Origin: Undaria pinnatifida
Lineage: Eukaryota; Sar; Phaeophyceae; Laminariales; Alariaceae
Direction: 5' to 3'
Assembly (NCBI GenBank): GCA_012845835.1
Contig: JABAKD010000003.1
Coordinates: forward strand, 124,501 to 188,500
DNA: 64,000 nucleotides
This document shows positions 46,001 to 58,000 of the stretch, one piece after another. The notes beneath the pieces are model-generated. The model was not told the origin of the DNA, did not search any database, and worked only from the letters and a program-made list of their open reading frames with translations. Positions within the stretch are counted from its first letter, which is position 1. Each line of letters opens with the position of its first letter. The translations under genes were made by a program, and so were the position numbers.

Positions 46001-49000
46001 GTTACGCTTTGTGTGTTTTAGTGCGTTTTTAGCGTGGTTCGTCTTCATTTTATATCAACTTTTTTTTTTGTCTTGTCTTGTGTTGTTTTCTTTCAACTTT
46101 TTAACTTTTTCTCTTGGTCATGCATCGCGGGAGGGTGCCGGTGCGTACGGAGTGCGCACGTATGCTTTCGGTGCATTTTTTGTTCTTCCCATGATCTTGA
46201 AAGTTTTTCCGGCGCATTTGGCCCTCTGGCGGAACTCGATCGTTTTCTCTCACAGCAGTACAAAGTCGTAGAGGGCCTTCTATTTTTTTTTCATCTTCCT
46301 CTTTTGTTGCTCATCCTTTCGATTTGCTTTGCACTTTTTCTTTGTCCATCTCCCTCCCTACACGTAACTCAGACTCGAGGTAACTAAGCAGTCTCTTCGC
46401 CCCCCTCCCCACTACGGTACGCGCCTTCGTTTTGATCGCGAGAAGACTTGAGCCCTTTCTTGCCTGACCGACTCGCATCGGATTGCGCCTACCCACTATG
46501 CTAGGCGCTCTCAGCCGCAGTTGATTGTTTTTATTTGTTATATTTGCAAAGTACCCAAAAGTCCCACCCGCGTGAGACGTGAACTTTAAGAACCAACTCT
46601 ACTGAGGTAGCCTTCGAGGGTAACCACTATCAATGGAGCATCGGGGCGACCGACTCTAAGAGCCAGTGCATTAGTGCCGATTGTCCGCTACAGTGCCTGT
46701 GAAATCGCTTGGCACGGGTGGGAGCAGCCTGTAGTAGTATGCGGAGTAGCGCCGGTTGCCGCTATAGTGCCGTTATTTCCCTCTATATTGCACATACCGG
46801 CACTACAGAGGGACCACTATTGTGTGAACATCAGCCGTTTAGGACGCAAAAAATACGACAGAAACATTTGACTTGTGTTACTTTATAAACCCCGTTTAGT
46901 GTCGTCGCGCAGCACCAGCGGTAGTATCATGCCAAGCGCAAATGCATGTTGCACGCGGAAACTCTTTCTAATTTTAGTTCGGAACGTAAACTATTATTAT
47001 CATGTACTCCGGAGTATATAGCAACCACCCCTTCCAGCAGACAGGCATCCCGCCTGTGCTTCGTCGATGCTGTAATCGTCAAATTGTTTCGACGATCCAT
47101 CCCCTTTAAACCCATTTCCAACTCCTAAAATGATCCTATTAATAGTCGAACTCCAAGTAGTTTGCAGTCCCGTCATGTCGGGACTGTGTTGCAAAACGGG
47201 TTAATTCCGAAAGGGGCTAATATATGGTTAATTATTTAATGCCAGATGCCAGGTATGTTTGAAAAAACGAAAAAAAACACTTCAGCTGTGAGATCGACCA
47301 AGAAGGTTTTTTGATCAATATACGTGTACAGCAGCAGTAATATACCGGTATGGATAGGCAATACAGCCGTAGGGGTCCCCCACTTAAAGCGGTGGTGGTG
47401 TGCCACAGAAATATGACCGCCTTATTGAGGGAAGCCGCCTTATTCACTCCGGGTTATGAGTGCGATTCCCCAGTCGCGCCAAGCGATCTTGACCGCCTTA
47501 TGTCGGGATACCGCCTTATTCAGACCGCCTTTGATTTATTGCGGGACCCCTGCTGCTGTACTACATACAATCAATTGCATACAATCAATGTGAAGAACAT
47601 GCACACAGGTAAACCCCTTTTGATTGGGTTGTGGATATCGTATCATATGATACGATCGTTTTTTTTTTTTTTTCTTGTGTTGGTACGTCGAAAGATCCAA
47701 CTTGGTATATCTTAACTGAACAGATCATAATTTACAACGGCCCGTTTGTGTTAGATAAAATATCTCGCGCATTGCAACTCAACCCAGTGTCGTTTCTCCT
47801 TCGTGTCGAACGTTGGATTCAGCGAATCGTGCCTTCAACCGCTGTATCGAATCTTAGATTCGGCCGCATAATGTTATACCTCACGCTTCGTATACGTGTA
47901 CACTTTCATAGTGGATCCTCTGCAGCGCCGGTGTGTGCTAGCCGAAACACCGTACTGCGGCAACTGGCACTACTCCGCATACCCCCACTACTGGTTGTTC
48001 TCATCTGGGCCAAGCGATTTCTTAGGCGCTGTAGCAGGCAATCGGCACTGTAGAGGAACCACTACTGTATTCGAGTAGGATGGGGCAGTGGGGCTTCAGC
48101 CGCAAGTAAGTGCGGCTGGGGCCGCAGCCAACGTAAGCAGGCTTCCTGGAAAGCTTGAAACTCCTGGTGGTGTGCGATGGTATTGCGATGGTGTCGATGT
48201 CAGCAACAGCATCATCGCGAGAAGTTAGTAATTTATCTGACGTACCTGGTACATTATACAGTAATTTATCTGGTATAACTGGTACATTATATAGTAACCG
48301 GTCGCCCCGATGGCGTATCAGGTTATCCTCGAGCCTGGTATAGGTCAGTTTCGTGAGTTCGAGCCCCGCCGAGTGCGTACTCGTATGAATTCGTTGGAAC
48401 GTTTTCTTGTGCACAAATTGACTTGCGGAAAGCGCGCGAGCGTGCGTTAGCAACACTCGATGAAAACTCGACGAGCAGTGGGATTGCTGAACCCTATGCG
48501 CGATAAAAATCGAAGGCGAGAACCGGGGGGGAGAAGGGACGATACACCTGTGACCACGGCTTGTCCGCAAGCTGGAAAGTAGCAGTGCGAGAAGTAGCAG
48601 GCGTGCGTGTTACCGCTAATCGGAGGGAAAATCTACCAGTTACAACGGGTAACCGCAGAGCATGAGAATTTACCGCGAGAACCACACTCGGGAAGTCGTT
48701 CAAGTTTGAAACAGGGGAATAATCGCTAGCGTCCCCTCTCTGACCCGTCTCTGGGGTCTCCTACATTATTGTGTTTTTCATCATGGATGGAAGTAACCCT
48801 AACCCTAACCCTAACGCACAGGAAATATGCCGATGACTGCCCCCTGATGACGTCCATGGGGTGAAATGGTTGAAAACATCGCAACAATGTGTATCTCTGC
48901 CTCTCTGGCTGATTATTGGTGTTGATGTCGTTGTTGTTGTTGTTGTTGTCTCGGCTTGGGTGTAACCCTACTCACTGCGTCTCTGACTGATTAATGCTGT

Positions 49001-52000
49001 TGTTGTTGTTGTTTCGGCTTTGGTGTAACCCTACTCACTGCCAAGAGGTGACGACGTTTATTTTTTGTCAAAGATACGCCAGCTATTAATAGCGCTTGAT
49101 TTCGAATTCAATTGGGTTAAAGGGACAATCAACATGTATGAAAACATGTGGAAGTGTGGTGAGCTTAGCTTTATTGTTCCCCATCCGCCGGAGGATGAAA
49201 AAAAATATAAAAAAAACGTTTTATTGCGGCTGGTCCGAAAATAACTCCTCAGCTAGTTGACTATGCGTCGACCGCTGATGCTATGCTTTTTTTGATAGTA
49301 AAATTCGAGTACGTATGCAACTACCTCCTGGCGCGTCTAGTCATTTAGTCCACGATGACGTCGCGCGTTTTTGTTGTTGTGGTTGACCCCCTGTTTGTGT
49401 CCCGAATCATTTGGTTCGGTTAGGTTCGGTACACGGTTGGGTCAAGTTCTGTTTGTTTTGGTTCTGTTCGGTGCTGTTCGATTCCGTCCGGTTCGGTTCC
49501 GCTCGGTTTGGTTCGGTTCGGTTCGGTTCGGTTCGGTTCGGTTCGGTTCGGTTCGGTTCGGTTCGGTTCGGTTCGGTTCGGTTCGGTTCGGTTCGGTTCG
49601 GTTCGGTTCGGTTCGGGTCTGTCTGGTTCCCTTCCGTTCGGTGTCGTTTTTTGTGGCCCGCTCTTTTGATACGTTCAGTCTCACAACCTCACCAAACCGT
49701 ACAGTTTGAAAGAACCGTACAGTTTGAAAGAACATTGGGAGACACCTCGACAAGTATGGGAAATGCCTTGCGCAAGCCTCCGAAATATTGCAACCCTTCT
49801 TCTACCTTCCATCACGAGGTATGCTATATACGATGTGATATTATACATGCGACGCACCTGGTATAGTTTACTTTTTTTCATGAATTTTTTGCGGATTGTC
49901 AGATGTGAGTTCTACCGATTTCTTTTAGCGGTCGTTATGCTCTTTGAGGGTCCAAACTTGCAGGTTTCCTTGAAGGATGGTTTTGATTGAAGCTCGGCTG
50001 GAAGGGTCTGTAAGTTTGAGGCGTGAGATTTTTGCGAGAAATTTTGCGAGTCGGGTCACATCTCGCGGGTCGGGTTGGGTTGGGTCAAGGTGATGCGGCC
50101 CGACCCGTGAGCCTGAAAACCTGGTGACCCGACCCGACCCGACCCGACCCGACCCATGAGATTTCGAAGACGTGTTGACCCACGACCGGGCTCGACCCGC
50201 GAGGTTCTGACAACGTCCCGACCCGATCCGCGCGTTGGGTCAAGACCCGTGAAAACAAACTGGAACGTTTTGGCTTCGTGATTGGGGCTTGGCCTGAACC
50301 TTCACGCTTGGCCTTGAAGCTTTCAAGTTGGCTTGAAACAAACGCTGCGGTCGGGTTGCACCTACAAGAATTTCGAGGCTCACACCATGATCTCGAGTGT
50401 TTTAGGAATAATACAGTAGTAACAGCACATGTTTTACCGGGGGTTTTGGAGTCATCCCACGATACGAGGGTTTTTTCAAGTTTTTGCGCCAAAAGGTCCC
50501 TGGCCGATTTGGCTCCTCATGTGAGGAACCTACCGGTTAGTAAAGTAATATCACGAGTACACACGGTTTTAGGACTAGGGCGTACCTGGTAGAAGCTTGG
50601 TCGGGTTGTGTGCGAACGAATACCTTCGAAGTAATTTTTCGGGTGAGATGTTGAGCTCTTGCGAGGAGAGCCCAGCGACTTTCTGCTGCACCCACATCAC
50701 ATATCGTGGGATGGCTCGGTATATGATTCTAACGATATTAACGATATTGAGTGCCAGGTAACTGTTTAGACGAGAAGCCGCCGCCCGCGTCCCTCGTAGA
50801 AGTGGCTTGGCCGGTGCTATGCTACCCCTACTGCCATGGCACGTGAAGCGTGAAGCTGGATGCTTGATGCTTGGTTTTTTAGCCCTGGGGTTTGAAGCGG
50901 CAGTATTGTGAACCCGCCCCGCGTCGCTTCCCGATCCCGCCCCACGAGGGTCGTGCCCCACTCGCTCCTTTGTTGTCTGTCGCTTGGACATGCACCGTGA
51001 AGTTGCAGCAAGAAGTTAAAGCGTGAAGCGTGCTCTGTCCTACTCCGCTCGGTTCGGAAGTAAGGACCGCTGGGGTATTAAAACGAAACGAAACGGTGCT
51101 TATATTTCCTCCCGGAACGGTGTGTTGTTTTTGCCTTTTCGTGTGATATGTCGCTTGCACGCTGAGCCGTAGTCTACTGCTGTAGAATATGCTCTATTGG
51201 TCCCTATATAGTGCCGGTATGTGCGCAGTGTACTGGGAAATACCGGCACCATAGCGGCAACCGGCACTGCTCTACATAGTGCCGCTAGTGGTTGTTCCCG
51301 TCTGTGCCAAGCGATTTCACAGGCACTATGGCGGACAACCGGCACCACTCAACCGGCGCTAAAAGGGAGATCTTTACTGTTTAGCATGAAACATGGATTA
51401 TCACATTATGGGTTATCATTTCGTTTGGCGCTTCAACCACCAGGGCTTGCCTGGTATATGCATGCAGTGGGGTAGCCCGGTTGAAGAGCGTCCACGCTAT
51501 ATAGGAGAACACGGATTTAAGAGCGGTCAAATTGGGTTGCTCAACACATCTTGTGAATCGTGTACCAAAACCTACCAGGTATAATGATACCCAATCTGAG
51601 GTAAGAGCGATATGGAGATAAGAGCGGGGCCACTTGCTTGTTCCGAGGGGCTCTTAAACCGGGTGCCCTTCTGTAGCGTGAGGTTATATGTAGCGTATGT
51701 ACAAGACTGTTGTATGAATCATCCCACAGTGGGGGTGCAGCAGATTCTAAGAATTTTCTGAGCTCCTGGCATGAGGAGCTGAATATCTCAATATCTCACC
51801 GAGCTCCTGACTTGAGGAGCTGAATATCTCACCCCAAACATGACTTCGAAGACATTCGCTCGCTCAATCCTACCAACACTACTTCTATGTGCTAGTCGTG
51901 AAACGAGTATATATGCTGGTAACACAACCCAAAAAAGCGGTGGTTCCTCGCTGGAGGAGCTCAACCGGACACAAAAAAAATTAACCGCAAAAGTGCAGCC

Positions 52001-55000
52001 CCCTATCGCCCTTTTTTTTTTTTTTTTTTTTTTTCTTGACACATGTACTTTCCAGCTTCTGGACAGGCCGTGGTCACAGGTGTCGTCCTTTCTTCCCCCC
52101 GGTTCTTGCCTTCAATTTTTATCGCGCATAGGATTCGGCCATCCCACTGCTCGTCGAGTTTTCATGAGTGTTGTTATCATATGATCACTCACGTTCTCGC
52201 GCTTTCCACTAGTCGATTTGTACGCAAGAAAAAGTCCCCACAAATTTTTACGAGTATGCACTCGGGGGGATTCGAACTCACGAAACTGACCTATGCCAGG
52301 CTCGAGGATAACCTGATACGCCACCGGGACGACCGGCACTATAGAGGGATGACTACAGCAGTCTGTTAATGCAAAGTATTCGTAGCTTCTCGTCTGTCGC
52401 TTGAACTCCCTGCGCTTTGTGTAAATAGCATGAAACGTGGGTTGTCATTTTTTTTTTTCTTGTCTACAAACAGCAATAGCACGACACACCTTTTCGACTC
52501 CATACACGATGTTGCAGGATACCTGGTAGACTGTTTGACATTGGACTGTTTTTTTCTTTTTTCGCCGCGCGAATATATGATACCAGGTATTTTCTTAGCA
52601 TCACGGTTGTTATGCAGGTTGCTTTCTAATTCTGTAGACATGTTCCGGGAGCAACTGATTGACTCTTTGTCTTACGTGTATGCTTCCACGTACAAACAGC
52701 AGCTCTTTTGGAGCCCGTGTAGGGCGAGAAAACAGCAGTAGGTTTGCGGGCGTGTCAAACCGTAGATAGCACCGTCGCGCCCCCCCCCCATGGTGCCGGA
52801 ATGCGCCGGCCGGAAAAACCGGCAATCGGCACTACTCCGCATACTGCGACTACCATTTGTCCCCACCTGTGCCAAGCAATTTTACAGGCACTGTAGCGGA
52901 CAATCGGCACTGTAGAGGTAACCGGCACTATAGAGAGGCCATTGCTGTAGTAGGTAGGGTGTGAGCGCTTTTAACTGGTGGTATAATATATAAGCTATGC
53001 CTCTTCTTCCACAGCTGTCAGATTTTGTCCCCCTCAGAAACGGGTTTTATAGTTTCCGCGCACGGATTGATTAACATCACCCTGTTGACCCTGGTACAAG
53101 CTAAATTGTAATTCCAAGGGGAGTCGCCGACCTATATCGTTAATGAGGACACACACTCATCCAGTGATACGCGCGATCGGAGTATCACGCACATCTTGCA
53201 AATATGAGTTCCGACGAAATCTTCGATCTCACGGCTGGAGTCTATTTTTGTTGTTGTTGTTGTAATATACACTATGCCGCGCGCGTGTCGTGCACCGCCT
53301 CTTTTGCGTTGTTAGAGTTTGGATTTTACACTTGTACACAGCAGTTGTTATAGGTTGGACGATGTTTTTGTGTACGGTTGTGTCCCCGGAGTTTCAACGG
53401 TGAGCAGTAACTCGACAGATGCTGAACCCTATGCGCGACAATATGAAGGCGCGTACCCGGGGGGGGGGGGGGGGGGGGGGGGGGGTGACACCTGTGACCA
53501 CGGCTTTCTCGCCCAGAAGGTCGGCGGTGAGGGTTATACCTCCTGCGAGTTGAGCTGGAAAGTGAAAGTGACGATAACAAGAAAAGCCACCATGTGGTAT
53601 AGTTTTGGACGATAAAAAACGGCGATAAAAATAAAAGACACGTATGTGGTGTTGATTGGAAATAAAAAACACCATGTGGTATAGTTTTGGACGATAAAAA
53701 AGTGAAGATGAGCATAGAAGACACCATTTGGTGTAGTTTGAACGATAAAAACGTGATGATAAAAATAAAAGACTACTGAATGTTGTCTTCACATTGAACC
53801 GTTCTTTCTACCCAACGCCAACAATACACCCAGTGTCCGTGCTGATTCTTCATCCGAAAGAGATACGGATTCTGTGGTGGCAAGACTGCGAGACAAAGAA
53901 AACCAAAACAACCGCAAATTGATCAAGGGAAAAAGCAATCTAAATGCTAGCGTATCGGGTGCGAGAACAAAACAAAAAAAGCGGTATAGTTTGGGCGATA
54001 AAAAAGTGATGATGATAAAAACGAAAAAAAAGAAACGTGGTAGATTGGACACTACATGTGTGCAGCAAGTATCCTATCCCAGCAAGCAGCGCGGGCTGCT
54101 TCGTCCGGCTGGTGCTGTGAAAGCGCCTTTTTTTGTTTTTTCGTCATTTGTTTGTCACCTGACCTGCTTTGTATAGCCCGTGCTGTAAAACCGTCATCGT
54201 TTTTTATTCATGGTATCTATTTCGAACTGTCATGCATTACTATTTTCTGTTGCCTGGAAGGAAAAGAAAGCCCCCACATGGGAGACAGGTCACCCCGTGG
54301 CCTGCCGCGTAGATATCTACACCTTTCCAGTTCCTCTAGTTCTCGAGTTTCCTTTCCCAAACGGATGGCCGAGGTTCAAACAGGGTTTGGCCGAGACTCC
54401 CGATGGAAATTCCCTTTGCGAGGAACGAAGACTATTTTTCTGCGTAAACTTGTATAATAGGGTGTGTTCGCGATGTACCAACTTTGGTTGGATAGGGATT
54501 GGGTAGAAAAACAAAAACATGTAACAATGCCGGAGTATCACGCAGCTTGCAAAAATTGGTGTTGATCCGCACAGCAGTGAGCGAACTCCAGCAGCTGACG
54601 TGTTTGGAACAATTTCATAAAATGGTGGTACATATGTATTGAAACCGTCGAACGGATTATATCCAAAGCCATAACCAACCCAACCCACGAAAAAACAGCG
54701 AAAAATGGTTTCAGATCCTTTTTTTTTTTCCTGCCGTGTTTGTTTCTCTTTTCAACCTTTTTTTTTCGTGGTTTGGTTGGCCTTGGACATGACATTCGCC
54801 GGTTTCAGTACTATTTATTTTTTTCCAAAATCAACCTGAACAATCGCAAACACCCTATTAATACTTGTAGTGTCCCACTTTTACCCCTTCAGAGCCCCAA
54901 AACCCTCCTTATATGATCCCACCTAATTGCCCCCAAAAAACCGCTTTCCAGTTGTAATGGCGTTAGTTTTGATTTGTTTGTAGTTTTTTCTTGTGCCACC

Positions 55001-58000
55001 CCGTGCTTCGTACGGCCGGTGCTGTAAAGTCTAATGCCATGTAGGTTGTCGCACAAAGCAAAACAAGAAAAATCGTGTATGGAATGGAAAAGGTGTTTCG
55101 TACTGCTGTGGACGAAATAATCGAACTCACAGCTTACGTATTTTGAATGCTGTTATTTGAAAAGATGAGCAGTGACATGTAGTAGTTGACGCGTTTCGAC
55201 TACAACTTGAAGTGTTGCATGAAGACGAGTGCAACTGCTGTACGCTGCTTTGATTCAAGAGTTGCAGTGCGTTGCACTTCGCGTACGCCGTACCAGGTAT
55301 GCAATACCGAGCAGCGTTTACTCGTTCAAAGTTGTTCACGAGTGCACGCGTGTCGTGGAACAACTTATCTGTTTCAAAGTGAAATGTACTTGAATGTCGA
55401 TTGTCGATTTGCACACGCTTTTGCAGTATTTTGTTAAGAGTAAAAGAGTGTTTTTTTCTACGAAAGTGGAAAGTTTGCACTTATTTAAATGTGCCAGAAG
55501 GACAACCTCTTTACAAAACCCGTTTATATGAAGGTCGCCTCCTCCGATGAAGCCGGCCTTGTCTTGGCCTTGAGCGGGTGTTGGCCGAGGCCGAGATTCG
55601 CTTGATTTTCAGTACATGTGGCAAGGAAGTGCCCTCACAAACCTCTCTCGAGGGGAGATGTTATACGTTGATATGTTGGTTAACGCGTCTTCATGGTTGG
55701 CATGTGTGATCGAAAATTGACAGTATGTACGTACCGCGTCCTCCACGTATAGCTCATTTACGATTTCAACCATCTGTAACAAATGCCGTACCCTCGGTAA
55801 CAGCTACCGGTACGTAATATATACCAGTATATATATAACACAGAGTTGCAATTTCAACTTTGTTTATATACTTCGAAGCATTGGTGACACCGGGTGGGTT
55901 CAGTGACCCGTTTGCAACTTCAGGATACCCTACATTCTTGTGTTTCTCATCATGGATGGAAGTAACCCTAACCCTATAGCCCTAACCCCAACCCATACGA
56001 AATGCCGGTCGGAGTGCCATCTAATGATGTCACTGGAGTGGAATGGTTGAAAATACACAATAATGATGTGTATCACTGCAATTTCGACTGCTGCTGCTGT
56101 TTGTTTTTGGGGGCGGGTCGTGCAATTTCAACTGTTCCGTTATACCAGGTTCACGTTTCGTGGACAATCCACTTGACTTCCAAGAGTTTAGAACATCAGG
56201 TTTAGTTTGAGAGCCTGATTACCGGCAGCCTGAATGAGGGCTGGTTAGAAGACGAAACTGCGGGCAGTACTATTGAATTGAGTGCCTGGTTGGGGGTTGG
56301 TTAGAAGATGAAAGTGCGGGCAGTACTGTTAAACTGAGTGCCTGGTTAACGTCGGCCTTGACGAGGGCAGGCAACGGTCGTTTGTTTTTGCTTCTACCTG
56401 GTCGATGAGTCGATTTTGTTTGTTTTCTCTTACCCCCCCCGTGCGCTCGGACCCCCCCGCCATATTATATTTAGGTTGGGTTGGCGTCGGTTGGCAAACG
56501 ACATTATTTATAGCTAGACCACCAGGGTACCGTCCTTTTTTGTTGGCGGTGGATCACAGCTTGTGGTCGAGTTAGATCATTGGTGTGGGGTGGAGAACCT
56601 TTACTCCGCATGAGGGGAAGGATCGCATCACGTAGTGTGAATATGGTAAGGCACCCACGAGGCAGTTACATAGTAATACCCATTGCTGTCTCTGGAGTGG
56701 CCACACCAGAAAACAAAGTAACCCATTGGCGCTGTCATCCATAAGCAGAGTCAGCCCCACAAGCGGCTCGTAGCACGATGCTACAGCTCACCCTTCATGC
56801 GACTCGCCGAACACTTCACGGCGCTTCGCGCTTGGTGCAAGCAATGCCTGCCTGGTCGGTGAAAACCTGACATGCTCGGTCCTGACATCGTAGGGATGGG
56901 AGGGTCTATACCATATGGTCATACGACTACGGCCATGCATGACTATCGGGCACAACCTCGAGCACAACCCCCCCGCTCCGCGCTTTCCCGGCGGTGTGAG
57001 CAGAAGGGGTAGCACGCGTTCGAATTCATCGGGGAAGACGAGTGGCGATTCGCCATTGAGAGAACAAACGGCCGCAAAATAACGTTGCTGAATACCAGGT
57101 ACCAGGGTATGTTTTCTGTCTGGTGTCCTTTTGTTCTTAAATGTGTAAAAACAAAATAGGAGCCGAGTCGTGTCTGAATTGGTTTTCTATGGTGTTTTTT
57201 TTTTCTTCTTGAAATGTGTTTTTTTTTCCCTTTGAACTCATGTACTTGTAGGTTTTTCTTGAAACTCTTGCCTGAACATTGCTTTCTTCTGATTTTTTGT
57301 TTTCTGTTCCCCCCCGCCCCCCCCCCCTTGCTCCGCGCTCGCGCTCCCGGCGTGGTGAGCAGAAGGGGAAACACGCGTTCAAGTTTATCGTTGACGATGA
57401 GTGGCGATTCGCCCCAGACCAGCCGACGGTAGCGGACATCGAGGGCAGGGTCAACAACTTCATCGACGTCAGCGACTTCGTGGGGTACACCGGAGAGGAG
57501 AACTTTGAGGCCAACCGAATGAAGGTGGCATTGTTTTCCTTTTTGTAACCGTTGTTTTAACCGTTTTTGTATAACCGATTTTGTGGCTTTTTTCGTCCCT
57601 GTTTTCTTTTCTGTTGGGCGTTTTTTAGTCGTGTTGTTTTTGTTATAAATATGCTTTACGTCGAGGTCAGCTACTTCGTGGGGTACACGGGGGAGAAGAA
57701 CTTCGAGGCCAACCGAATGGAGGCAACTATGGCAGGAGACAGTATTTTCAGCCTATGACCGACGGCAATTTTCCAATAATTTACCTTGACTGACGCCTAA
57801 TTGCTAGGTTTTGATGTGGAGACAGCACTTTCAGCCCTTGACCGACGGCAATTTTCCAATACTTTTCCTTGACAGCCGCCAATCGCGCCAAACTACTAGG
57901 TTTTAGTGTAGAGACGGCACTTTGACCCCTTGACCGACGGCAATTTTCCAATAGTTAACCTTAGCTGACACCAAACTATTAGGTTTCTAGTGTGGAGACG

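Noticed and set aside
48840-48875. Hammerhead-like CTGATGA...GAAA in the telomere-bearing repeat
   Set aside because: No stem II pairing, and the second copy of the repeat does not keep the core.
49371-49866. Open frames with repeated VRFGS or NRTEP
   Set aside because: (GGTTC)n pentanucleotide repeat; a five-base period gives the same peptide in all three frames.
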